Made by a program: the position numbers and the translations under genes. Below, piece by piece: positions 1 to 6,673 of a stretch of 44,329 nt of DNA. The notes below the pieces were generated by a model. That model had not been told where the DNA came from and ran no database searches. It worked only from the letters and a program-made list of their open reading frames with translations. Source of the stretch: Amycolatopsis acididurans (GTDB lineage: Bacteria; Actinomycetota; Actinomycetes; Mycobacteriales; Pseudonocardiaceae); contig NZ_JAAXLS010000053.1 in the NCBI RefSeq assembly GCF_012328925.1, positions 1 through 44,329 of the forward strand. Reading direction: 5' to 3'. Every line of letters starts with the position of its first letter. The stretch's first letter is position 1.

Positions 1-93
1 CTGCTCGTCCAGGCCATCCAGCCCGGACACGGGGTTCAAGTCCTCAGCGTTCTCCACGCCGGACATCATGTCGGTCATCAGGTGCACTTCCAT
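1..93 (-). CDS. Probable IS256-family transposase, N-terminal fragment (runs off left edge)
   Basis: Only the first 31 codons are visible, starting at the ATG at 93-91. The acidic leader ends in GLDGLDEQ, which resembles the opening of actinobacterial IS256-family (mutator type) DDE transposases that continue into a GxKLTGEGGLL segment. The stretch upstream of the start also looks like an IS256 terminal region. No catalytic motif falls inside the window, so the family call rests on the start of the protein and the flanking DNA. It could be another short protein. Confidence 0.45.
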   Translation of the reverse strand, partial: MEVHLMTDMMSGVENAEDLNPVSGLDGLDEQ

Positions 94-128
94 GATCGGG
101 AATTACACCGCTCGTTTTACAGTCCCCC
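94..128. repeat. Candidate terminal region of the IS256-like element
   Basis: Read on the minus strand, this stretch runs from a G-rich end through GACTGTAAAACGAG to GGTGTAATTCC, just before the transposase start. The GTGTAATTCC part is typical of the ends of IS256-family elements. The matching right-hand repeat is not in the window, so the exact boundary (about 121-128) is inferred. Confidence 0.4.
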
Positions 129-144
129 AGGAACAACACAACGA

Positions 145-819
145 TTAGCCGGTTAAGAGGGAGTTGGCCTTGCGTGACATCGACTGTGTGGCACCGGCGT
201 CTGCTAGTAGGCGTCGCCAGGACTGGTGCTGGTATTGAAAGCCTTGGTCGGAGTGCACCAGCGGCGCCTGGCCGTCTTCCAAGGTCGCCAGCGCGTCCCG
301 CAGGCAGGAGTTGGTCAGTTCCAGGTGGGGTGAGGTGCTGACCGACCAGGAGATGATCTGTCGGTCGAACAGGTCCATGATCGGCGAGAAGTAGATCTTG
401 CGATCGGCCACGGAGAATTCGGTGACGTCGGTGACCCATTTCTGGTTCGGGGCGGTGGCGGTGAACTCCCGGTTCAACACGTTGTCGGCGATCTTGCCGA
501 CCGTGCCCTGATAGGACACATAGCGCCGCCGCCGGCGGCGGATCAGGCAGACCAGATCCAGTTCACGCATCAGCTTGAGCACGGTCTTCTTCGCGACCCG
601 CCACCCGGCTTTACGCAGTTCGCGGTGCACGACGCGATGCCCGCGGCGCCTGTTGACCTCGAAGGTCGTGGTGATCGCCTCTTTGAGCTCTGCCTGGGGA
701 TCAGGCCTGTTCACGCGGGCCTGGTGATAAAAGAACGTCGACCGGGCCAGCCCTGAGACAGCCAGCAAGTGGTCCAGGGAGTGTGCAGCCTTGAGAGCGA
801 TGACAGCGTGGACCTTCAC
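145..819 (-). pseudogene. IS3-family transposase orfB, truncated at the C-terminus
   Basis: This is the DDE (rve) integrase-like subunit of an IS3/IS150-type transposase. The GTG start overlaps the orfA stop in the arrangement GTGA. The N-terminal HTH_21-like segment is followed by the integrase core, with the first Asp in WVTDVTEF and the second in VHSDQGFQY. The protein ends shortly after SMSRKAN, where family members normally continue to the third catalytic residue (Glu in a motif like NAVMENFF). It has 224 residues against roughly 280-300 in full-length relatives. Loss of the Glu makes it very probably inactive. The foreign end starts around position 150, next to the IS256-like element. 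Confidence 0.85.
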
Positions 820-1304
820 CGCTGTCCGTGTTCCCTCAAGGCCCGCAGTTTTCCCAGGTAAGCGACCTCCGCCTGGAGCCGGGCGTTCTCGCGCCGCAGC
901 CGTTCCAGCTCACTGACCTGGCCAGGCGTGCTATCTGATGCGCGCGGTGGCCTGCCTTTCGGCTTCGGGCGCAGTCCGTCCTCCCCGTCACGCCGATAGG
1001 TCCGAGCCCACGTCTTGAGCAAGGCGGGAGAGGACAGACCCAGCTCGGCGGCCAGCTCCGTGGCTGCCTCGCCTCCTAGGAAGCGCCGCACCGCGTCGAG
1101 CTTGAACTCGAACGAGAACGACCGCTTGGTCGGCTTACTCACCAGCGCAAGCCTGCCACGCAGCTTCCACCGTTGAAACAGCCTCCGCACCGGCCAGCGC
1201 GCCACGCCCAGCGACCTCGCGGCCGCGTTGTCACCCCAACCACGCTCAAACAACGCCACAGCCGCCTCGCGCTGCGCCTCCGACAACGAACTCCGTGCAC
1301 CCAT
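816..1304 (-). CDS. IS3-family transposase orfA (HTH and leucine-zipper subunit)
   Basis: The 162-residue protein starts MGARSSLSE at 1304; a longer in-frame extension to 1364 runs into the terminal repeat and is unlikely. It has two helix-turn-helix segments: the first around residues 10-45 (AVALFERGWGDNAAARSLGV), the second around 65-105 with the IS150-type FSFEFKLDAVRRFLGGEAATELAAELG. A basic PKPKGRPP linker and a C-terminal heptad coiled coil (SELERLRRENARLQAEVAYL) follow. This DNA-binding and multimerisation subunit acts with orfB, in IS3 elements usually through a programmed -1 frameshift. The stop overlaps the orfB start by 4 bases. It appears intact although its partner is broken. Confidence 0.85.
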   Translation of the reverse strand: MGARSSLSEAQREAAVALFERGWGDNAAARSLGVARWPVRRLFQRWKLRGRLALVSKPTKRSFSFEFKLDAVRRFLGGEAATELAAELGLSSPALLKTWARTYRRDGEDGLRPKPKGRPPRASDSTPGQVSELERLRRENARLQAEVAYLGKLRALREHGQR

Positions 1305-1340
1305 ACAACCGCTCCCCGAAAGCTGGAACTGAATTTTCAG

Positions 1341-1363
1341 TCCAACTTCCGGGGAGCAGTTCA
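1341..1363. repeat. IS3-type terminal inverted repeat (orfA end)
   Basis: On the minus strand the element starts TGAACTGCTCCCCGGAAGTT, followed by GGACTGA. This TG-initiated end is typical of the actinobacterial IS150 group. It lies about 60 bp upstream of the orfA start and 27 bp beyond the stop of the small secreted protein gene at 1391. The partner repeat is lost with the orfB end. Confidence 0.65.
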
Positions 1364-1390
1364 CCGGCGCGGGGCTTCCTTGTTGCCGTC

Positions 1391-1633
1391 TCAGGAACCG
1401 AAGCTCGGCAGGATCTTGCCCGGCACCGCGTTGATCGACCGGATCAGGCCCAGCACCGGAACGCCGAGCGGGGCGATCGTGTAGATGTTGTTGAGATTGC
1501 TGGTGTCCGGCTCGTCCACGACGGCCACGCCGCCGCCGGGAGCCTCGGCCGCCATCGCCGGGGCCGCGGTACCGGCCAGCGCCAGCGTCGCCAGCCCAGC
1601 CGCCGCCACGCCACGCACCACCGTCTTCTTCAT
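1391..1633 (-). CDS. Small secreted hydrophobic protein, unknown function (last gene of operon)
   Basis: The protein has 80 residues with a Sec signal peptide (MKKTVVRG start, hydrophobic core, APAMA/AEA cleavage region). That leaves a mature chain of about 50 residues without cysteines, rich in Gly/Pro/Val, ending in PGKILPSFGS. The ATG at 1633 follows AAGGTGAAGG; an in-frame ATG seven codons upstream is less well placed. It lies 29 bp downstream of another small secreted protein gene and reads in the same direction as the membrane protein and beta-propeller genes, so it is probably co-transcribed with them. I do not recognise the family. The IS3 end lies 27 bp past the stop and may have removed downstream operon genes. 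Confidence 0.7.
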   Translation of the reverse strand: MKKTVVRGVAAAGLATLALAGTAAPAMAAEAPGGGVAVVDEPDTSNLNNIYTIAPLGVPVLGLIRSINAVPGKILPSFGS

Positions 1634-1662
1634 GTCCTTCACCTTTCGCATCACAGGGAAAC

Positions 1663-1872
1663 TCAGCCGGCCAGGTAGGTCAGCACACCGTCGACCGGCG
1701 CCAGCAGCGCCGTCGGCAACCCGACCGTCGGCCCCAGCAGGGCGCCCGCATCCACGCCCGGCAGCAGCCAGATCGCGGTTCCGTCATCCGCACTGGCGAC
1801 ACCGCCGCCCACGCCCAGCGCCATCGCACCGACCGCGGCGGCGACGAGCGCGCGCGAAACCACTCTGCGCAC
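1663..1872 (-). CDS. Small secreted hydrophobic protein, unknown function
   Basis: From the GTG at 1872 (preceded by GAAGGGAGA) the protein has 69 residues: a VRRVVSRAL n-region, a hydrophobic core, a GVASA/DD cleavage site and a mature chain of about 40 residues. The mature part is nearly all hydrophobic, Leu/Gly/Pro/Ala-rich, and has no Cys. An alternative ATG at 1905 would add 11 residues and overlap the upstream gene's stop as ATGA, so the start is not settled. It reads directly after the membrane protein gene and before a second small secreted protein of similar build. The pair could be paralogous partners, peptide substrates or surface peptides. No family was recognised. Confidence 0.65.
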   Translation of the reverse strand: MRRVVSRALVAAAVGAMALGVGGGVASADDGTAIWLLPGVDAGALLGPTVGLPTALLAPVDGVLTYLAG

Positions 1873-1901
1873 CTTCTTCTCTCCCTTCACTTCCCCGCTC
1901 G

Positions 1902-3476
1902 TCATTCGAGCGGGACACTCACCGGCACGACCGTGCCGCCGGGCACCCACTGCCCGCCGGACTCCGCGTGGTCGTGATCCATGTAGGGCATGACGCTGAC
2001 CTGCGCGGACGCGAACAACTGCACCTTCCCGGCGGGCTGCTGCGCGCCCAGCCAGTTGCGGAACCCCGCGACGGAGGGGCTTTCCCCGCCGAAGGAATCC
2101 CCCAGTGCGACCGCGTAGCTCACCGCCGTCTGCTCGCGTGGATCGAAGCGCAGCGGGATCGTGGACGACGGCACGGACTTGACGATCGGGCCGTTCAACA
2201 GCCACGGCGCCAGATAAACCCCGTACAGATAGGACGGCAGCGGGCCGGTCAGCGCCTGATATGCCTTCTCCCATCCCGACACCACCACGAGCGCTCCGTC
2301 CGGCGACGGTTCGGAAGTCACCCGCAGCCCGGCCGCGCGCACGACGGTCGCCGCCGCGGCGCCGCGCGGGGAATCGTCCGACACGAGCGTGACGGCCTTG
2401 GCTCCCCGCCGGGCCAGAAATGCCAGCATCTTTGTCAGGGAACCAGCGTCCTCTTCGGACAGCGACGCCGACGGGCAGCTCGTGAGCGCCTCCTGCCGTC
2501 CCGCGACCAGACCGCCGAGGGCCGCGGTGGCGCACTCCGGATCGACGTCCAGTCCAGGGCCGTCACCGGTGTCGACTTCGAGACTTGTGTCGTCGCCGTC
2601 GGCGGCGAGCGTGATGTCGCTGCGCCCGGCGGGCAGGTCGACCTCGGCCCAGTAGCCGTCGGCGCCGAGCCGTTGCGTGGCGGGAACGCCGGCCACCGTG
2701 AGGCCCGCGACGGGCACGTGCACGAGGTTCCGACCCGGCCGCTGAGGGCTCACCAGCACCGGAACCTGCTGTCCCGCAAGCGAAACGTCACGTAGCAACG
2801 AGATACCGGGCACCGGCGGTTCGTCGGGTTCCGGCAGCGCGACGAAGGTTGTCCAGGCGAGAAAAGCCACGGCGACACCGAGAACCGCGGCCTTGCGTTC
2901 ACGCACGAACAGGACGGCCAGCGGCAGCACGACCACGGCGATCAGCGAAAGCCCGAACAGGCTCTCCCACAGGCGGCGATCGAACGCGACTCCGGACAGC
3001 AGCAGTTGCGCCGCGCCCGCCAGCGCGAGCAGCAAACCGAGCGACAGGGTCAACGAGCCGGAACGCGACGGCTTTTCCCTCAGTTGAGCCAGACCGAACC
3101 ACGCGGTCGCGGCACTGATGTAGACCGTGTCGGCTGCGAACTCGAGCCCGGACCGGCCCAGCGACGTCTCCACCACGACCAGCACGAGCAAGGCCCCCGC
3201 GGCCCATCGCGCGAGGTTCGGCCGCCACACCGACAGGGCCGGTACCGCGACCACGAGCATCGCGTGCGCGGCCGCGCCGACCGGGTTGACGTCGAAAACG
3301 AACGCGGACGCCACGGCGAGCGCCGCCGCGACGGCGGCGGGCAAGGCCCTGGGGCGCCCGCCGAAAAGCCCGCCGCCTGCCACGAAAGCGGTGGCCAGCA
3401 GCAATATCAGCCGCACGAGCAGCGCCGCGACGTCGATTCCGGCGGAACCGGTTGTGGCGTGTGTTCCGTGATCCAT
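1902..3476 (-). CDS. Polytopic membrane protein with large extracytoplasmic domain and His-rich termini
   Basis: The 524-residue protein starts at the ATG at 3476, which follows GAGGA; a TTG codon just before it is the alternative. The first 220 or so residues contain about six to eight hydrophobic segments. The remaining 300 residues are soluble and probably extracytoplasmic, with beta-rich sequence, Asp/Gly-rich turns and a pair of Cys (around PECAT and TSCPS) that could form a disulfide. The N-terminus is MDHGTH and the C-terminal part has MPYMDHDHAE, both possible metal ligands. It resembles hypothetical actinobacterial proteins in CopD-like contexts, but I cannot place it firmly. It lies 76 bp downstream of the beta-propeller gene and upstream of two small secreted proteins, so a role in metal delivery or assembly is an inference. 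Confidence 0.7.
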   Translation of the reverse strand: MDHGTHATTGSAGIDVAALLVRLILLLATAFVAGGGLFGGRPRALPAAVAAALAVASAFVFDVNPVGAAAHAMLVVAVPALSVWRPNLARWAAGALLVLVVVETSLGRSGLEFAADTVYISAATAWFGLAQLREKPSRSGSLTLSLGLLLALAGAAQLLLSGVAFDRRLWESLFGLSLIAVVVLPLAVLFVRERKAAVLGVAVAFLAWTTFVALPEPDEPPVPGISLLRDVSLAGQQVPVLVSPQRPGRNLVHVPVAGLTVAGVPATQRLGADGYWAEVDLPAGRSDITLAADGDDTSLEVDTGDGPGLDVDPECATAALGGLVAGRQEALTSCPSASLSEEDAGSLTKMLAFLARRGAKAVTLVSDDSPRGAAAATVVRAAGLRVTSEPSPDGALVVVSGWEKAYQALTGPLPSYLYGVYLAPWLLNGPIVKSVPSSTIPLRFDPREQTAVSYAVALGDSFGGESPSVAGFRNWLGAQQPAGKVQLFASAQVSVMPYMDHDHAESGGQWVPGGTVVPVSVPLE

Positions 3477-3552
3477 CAAAATCCTCGAGGGCAGGGGCGG
3501 GCAGCCGGGTTTTGCCGCCTTGGCCGTGGCGAAATCCGGCTGCCCGCCGTGG

Positions 3553-5382
3553 TTACTTCAGATCGCTGTCCGCGACGACGAACAGTTCCGAGTGGGGCTT
3601 GGCGTTACCGAAGTCGCCGTGCGGCCACGACTTGCGGTTGAAGTTGATCCCCACCTGCCCGGTGAACTCGTCCTTGAAGCCGGAGTCCACCGTGACTTTG
3701 CCGTCCGGCCCGAGGTTCAGCATCGTGACCTTGTGGTCACCGTCCAAACCGGACCGTGCGACGAAGTAGTCCGACACCGCGAGCCTGGTCGGCTGGCCGG
3801 TGCTGGAGTACAGGCCGTCGGCACCCTGCACGAAATGGTCGTAGGTGCCCCAGTGCGGCCCCGCCCCCGGCTGGCCAGGGTTGATCGGCGCGGCACCGGC
3901 GACGGTCGGCAGTACGCCGCCTCCACCGTTCTGCGCCTGCTCCTTCGTCTGGATACCGGGTCCGGCCCAGTTCGGCCCCGCCGCGACCAGCTTCTGGATG
4001 TCCAGCACGTAGACACCGCCCGTGGTACCGGGATCGTCCGCTCCGAGTGCGCCCTTCTGCCGCCCCTGGATGGCGCGGTAGAGGAAACGGTCGTCGGGAC
4101 TGGTCTGGATCCAGCCGCCGTTGGAGCTCGCTCCGATGCTGTCGTTGTTGCCGTAGATCGACTTGAAGGCGGCACCGTCGTCGAACACCTCGTACCAGTG
4201 CGGTTCGGCTGCCGTGATGTCCGGCGTGTAGAACACCGCACCACCCTGCATGGACTCGGCGAACGCTCCCTTGTGTCCGGGCAGGTTGGTCACCGTGGTC
4301 TCCATGACCGCGCTGTCCTCGCGGTAAAGCGGGTCATAGTCGTTCGCCCGCGGCCCCGTCGGCAGGCAGGACACCGCCTTGAGTTTCGGCTTGTCCCGAT
4401 CGGAAATGTCCCAGGTGCGCACCGTGGGCCGCCGCAGATACGGCGACGGCTGTTTCACCGGGTCGAGAATGATGTTCCTCGGCTCGGCGTAGTCACTGGT
4501 GACCAGCGTGTTGAGATCCTCGCGTGCCTGGATGCCGTGCGGGTTGGCGCAGGTCGGCTGTCCCAGCGCGGGCAGGTTGTCACACAGCTTCGCGTTGTCG
4601 CCCTGCGGGGTCGCCGCGGACGTCTGCGAAAGGACCTCGCCGTTCCTTCCGAAGTGGACCAGTTCGCCGGGGCTTCCGGCGAACCCGTTGCTCACCACCG
4701 TTTGCCCGTTGGCGTAGGTGTACGGTCCCGGCACGACCGGGCCGCCCATGTACGTGCCGTAGGACGTTCCGTCCTTGAGCGTCCAGTACGCGTCCGGCAC
4801 CGAACCGCCGAGCGTCTGCGTGGGCAGGCTGACACCCTTGAGCTTCAGCGCCGGCAGCGCGGTCGCGTCGAACGCGTACGTGGCCGCGAGGAACAGCGCA
4901 CCCGCGTAGATGGTGTCGCCCTTGTTCCACACGTACTGCATGTGATGCGGCTCGTTTTCCACCAGCGGGCCCACGGTCGCGGTGTTGACCACCTTGCCGT
5001 AACTGGGCGAGCCCTTCGTCGCGTCGATCACGGCGAGGAAGTCCGGCCCCGGCAGGGCGTTCTTGACTTTGTTCAGTCCGCCACCGATGGTGCCCGGCAG
5101 GTTCTTGACGTCCTTGACCGCGGTGTCGGCGACGTTCTCGTCGCCCGCCCACACGAGCAGCCACTCCTTGCGCTGCCCGCTGCGGGCGTCGATGTCCTTG
5201 GACACCAGGTGGTTCTGCACCCAGTACTGCTTGCCGTCGGACGCGGTTTTCGCGTCGGTGACGACCTGGACATCGGCGTAGGCGCTGGTTTCGGAGCCGG
5301 TGTAGGTCACCGCCCCCGCCGCGAGCACCGCGGCCGCGACGCCTATCAGGGGTTTTCGCCATCGTGGCGATTTCAGGCGCAT
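3553..5382 (-). CDS. Secreted beta-propeller protein resembling SBP56 / methanethiol oxidase
   Basis: The 609-residue protein starts at the ATG at 5382 with GGAG seven bases upstream. It has a Sec signal peptide (basic MRLKSPRWRKP, hydrophobic core, SAYA/D). Histidine motifs resemble the selenium-binding protein 56 / methanethiol oxidase family of copper-associated beta-propeller enzymes: EPHHMQYVW, ANPHGIQAREDL, GPHWGTYDHF, and a C-terminal SWPHGDFGNAKPHSEL. Blade-like repeats such as SPDDRFLYRAI and GGVYVLDIQKL also fit. The family oxidises methanethiol to formaldehyde, hydrogen peroxide and sulfide, but substrate and metal are not proven here. It is longer than typical members (about 460-470). 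It is the first gene of an operon with a His-tipped membrane protein and two small secreted proteins. A generic LVIVD-type propeller is the main alternative. Confidence 0.6.
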   Translation of the reverse strand: MRLKSPRWRKPLIGVAAAVLAAGAVTYTGSETSAYADVQVVTDAKTASDGKQYWVQNHLVSKDIDARSGQRKEWLLVWAGDENVADTAVKDVKNLPGTIGGGLNKVKNALPGPDFLAVIDATKGSPSYGKVVNTATVGPLVENEPHHMQYVWNKGDTIYAGALFLAATYAFDATALPALKLKGVSLPTQTLGGSVPDAYWTLKDGTSYGTYMGGPVVPGPYTYANGQTVVSNGFAGSPGELVHFGRNGEVLSQTSAATPQGDNAKLCDNLPALGQPTCANPHGIQAREDLNTLVTSDYAEPRNIILDPVKQPSPYLRRPTVRTWDISDRDKPKLKAVSCLPTGPRANDYDPLYREDSAVMETTVTNLPGHKGAFAESMQGGAVFYTPDITAAEPHWYEVFDDGAAFKSIYGNNDSIGASSNGGWIQTSPDDRFLYRAIQGRQKGALGADDPGTTGGVYVLDIQKLVAAGPNWAGPGIQTKEQAQNGGGGVLPTVAGAAPINPGQPGAGPHWGTYDHFVQGADGLYSSTGQPTRLAVSDYFVARSGLDGDHKVTMLNLGPDGKVTVDSGFKDEFTGQVGINFNRKSWPHGDFGNAKPHSELFVVADSDLK

Positions 5383-5556
5383 GCGTACTCCGATTTGTTC
5401 TTCATCGTGTTTCCGTACCCGGAAATGGGCACAGCTCTCCCCCGGAACGGGGAAAGTTCCGGTTATACGGTGGGATTCACCGCTGGCGAAGGCGTCGACA
5501 GAGTGCGCTCGACTGCAGGAGCAGGTCGACATACAGCCGCACGGTCAGCGTGCCAC

Positions 5557-5618
5557 TGATCATCATGGGGCATGATCATTCTCGAACCGCACAAAGAGTG
5601 TCAAAGTAGTGTCAAAGT
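5557..5618 (-). promoter_or_regulatory. Candidate promoter of the beta-propeller operon with tandem 11-bp repeats and a dyad
   Basis: An 11-bp unit AGTGTCAAAGT occurs twice in perfect tandem at 5597-5607 and 5608-5618. On the minus strand each unit contains TTGACA. The unit nearer the gene (TTGACA at 5604-5599) is followed 18 bases on by AATGAT (5580-5575), a plausible -35/-10 pair. An inverted repeat, TGATCAT (5557-5563) and ATGATCA (5572-5578), overlaps the -10 and transcription start. Tandem repeats over the -35 suggest a dimeric activator or response regulator; the dyad suggests a repressor. The untranslated leader would be about 185 nt. Confidence 0.45.
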
Positions 5619-5710
5619 CTGGGAAGCACCCACACGTGTGCGGTGCCGGGTGGGGTTGGGGAGCGGGCGCCGCCCGTCTCGCGGCTACCCGTCTCGGGTG
5701 CGCCTGCCCC

Positions 5711-5767
5711 AAGTCGTCTGCCTGCTTCGGGACCGGCTGCCCTTCGGCCGTAGCCGGGGGACGACTT
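5711..5767 (-). other. Nested stem-loop in the 430-bp gene-free region 5383-5813
   Basis: An outer stem AAGTCGTC (5711-5718) / GACGACTT (5760-5767) encloses an inner stem CCGGCT (5733-5738) / AGCCGG (5752-5757) with a TTCG-containing loop. It lies just downstream of the leftward promoter at 5788-5817, so it would form the 5' end of that transcript. It could be a structured leader for the operon starting at 5382, a small RNA, or a terminator for tetR, whose stop is 46 bp away; no U-run is seen. The rest of 5383-5813 holds the proximal promoter elements but no convincing coding sequence. Confidence 0.45.
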
Positions 5768-5787
5768 ACCCGGGCGGAACCTGCGTC

Positions 5788-5817
5788 ACCCTAACGGCAC
5801 GGCGTGCCATCTGTCAG
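5788..5817 (-). promoter_or_regulatory. Leftward promoter with palindromic TetR operator in its spacer
   Basis: On the minus strand, CTGACA (5817-5812, overlapping the tetR stop codon) and TAGGGT (5793-5788) are separated by 18 bp. The spacer holds the palindrome GGCAC-GGC-GTGCC at 5796-5808. The same palindrome with one changed centre base is found at 6612-6624, also in a promoter spacer, with shared flanks CTAA on the left and AT on the right. The two copies flank the tetR gene, which makes its product the obvious candidate binder. Confidence 0.55.
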
Positions 5818-6581
5818 CTCTCGCGGAAGGCGGCGCTGAGCTGGCGCACGACCTCCGACAGGGAGGCCGAACTGCGCATCACCGCGACGACCGTCTGCTC
5901 CTCCTCCGCCGCGCCCGAATCCGGACCCGAACCCTCCGCACCGGAATCCGGCCGGTAGGGCGGGAAAGCATCGACGACGAGTTGGAACGCGTCCTTGGCG
6001 TGCGCGTGCGCGTCATCCGTGCCGCCGCTGCGCAGCCACCGGCGCAGCACGTGGTTGTGCGCCGCCGCGACGGCCGCCGCCGCCACCGAACCACGCAGAT
6101 CGGCCATCGGGTCGCCCGCGGCACCGAACCGCTCACGCAGGAACCTCGCCAGCACCCGCTGGTACCGGTCGACACTCGCGACTTCCCTGTCCCGCAAGGA
6201 ACTCACGGTCCTCGTCAGCGCATACCGCTTCACGGACACATCCGGGTCCGACAGATAGAAATCGAGCACCAGCCCGACGCCCGCACACGCCACCTCGACC
6301 GGGTTCTGCCGCTCGTCCGCCGTCGCGAACAGACGCTCGATGCCGGCCAGCACTTCCTCGTGATTGGGAAAGATCGCATCGTCCTTGGACCGGAAGTACC
6401 GGAAGAACGTCCGCCTGCCCACACCGGCGGCCGAAGCGATCTCGTCCACCGTCGTCGCGTCGTATCCCTGCTCCAGGAACAGGTCGATCGCCGCCACGGT
6501 GAGGGAATGGCGCAACTGCCGCCGCCCCGCCGTCGTGCGGCCTGCACGCGGTCGTGGCGGTCGCCGGGACTCCTCGGACAT
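5814..6581 (-). CDS. TetR/AcrR-family transcriptional regulator
   Basis: The 255-residue protein has an N-terminal TetR DNA-binding domain at about residues 25-75: LTVAAIDLFLEQGYDATTVDEIASAAGVGRRTFFRYF in pieces matches the family HTH with the typical GRRTFFRYF recognition helix, then SKDDAIF. The C-terminal ligand domain is helical and ends with an unusual acidic and Ser-rich tail (around residues 215-235, EGSGPDSGAAEEE). It is divergent from the gene at 6674, and identical palindromes lie upstream of its start (6612-6624) and beyond its stop (5796-5808). A weak -10 TAGGTT close to the ATG could make its mRNA nearly leaderless. Autoregulation plus control of both neighbouring transcription units is inferred. 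The ligand is unknown. Confidence 0.85.
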   Translation of the reverse strand: MSEESRRPPRPRAGRTTAGRRQLRHSLTVAAIDLFLEQGYDATTVDEIASAAGVGRRTFFRYFRSKDDAIFPNHEEVLAGIERLFATADERQNPVEVACAGVGLVLDFYLSDPDVSVKRYALTRTVSSLRDREVASVDRYQRVLARFLRERFGAAGDPMADLRGSVAAAAVAAAHNHVLRRWLRSGGTDDAHAHAKDAFQLVVDAFPPYRPDSGAEGSGPDSGAAEEEQTVVAVMRSSASLSEVVRQLSAAFRES

Positions 6582-6603
6582 GACACGAACCTAACAGGTG
6601 CTC

Positions 6604-6632
6604 TTGCTAAAGGCACGGAGTGCCATTAGAGT
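6604..6632 (+). promoter_or_regulatory. Promoter of the 6674 gene with palindromic TetR operator in its spacer
   Basis: TTGCTA (6604-6609) and TAGAGT (6627-6632) are 17 bp apart. The spacer carries GGCAC-GGA-GTGCC (6612-6624) inside a longer dyad CTAA...TTAG (6607-6629). This is the second copy of the palindrome at 5796-5808. Binding would block RNA polymerase on the rightward promoter and cover the region upstream of tetR. Confidence 0.6.
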
Positions 6633-6673
6633 GTGACCAACGCCGAAGTGCCGCGCCGTCGAAGGGGACAGCC

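Larger units (their letters stand above)
1..1363 (-). mobile_element. Nested insertion sequences: IS3-family remnant abutting an IS256-like element
   Basis: Two elements sit side by side, both reading leftward. From about 145 to 1363 is an IS3-family (IS150-like) element with orfA, a truncated orfB and one terminal repeat. From about 125 to the left edge is the start of a second element that looks like IS256. The IS3 orfB stops just where the second element begins, so the simplest reading is that the IS256-like copy inserted into the IS3 copy. The other ends of both elements lie outside the window, so target-site duplications cannot be checked here. Confidence 0.7.

Noticed and set aside
816..1364. 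Longer orfA start at 1364
   Set aside because: The extra 20 codons lie inside the terminal inverted repeat of the IS element; the ATG at 1304 fits the family.
3520..5559. A 679-codon plus-strand open frame opposite the beta-propeller gene
   Set aside because: The minus-strand protein has a signal peptide, a ribosome-binding site and family motifs; the plus-strand product has none.
5597..5618. PhoP (PHO) box suggested by the 11-bp tandem repeats
   Set aside because: The spacing fits, but the unit CTTTGACACT lacks the GTTCA core of the actinobacterial PHO box.
5640..5770. Cobalamin or ydaO-type riboswitch upstream of the operon
   Set aside because: GC-rich stems are present, but no conserved riboswitch core sequence could be matched on either strand.
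5572..5958. Possible plus-strand coding sequence across the regulatory gap and tetR end
   Set aside because: It has no ribosome-binding site, runs into tetR and gives a low-complexity basic and Ser-rich product.
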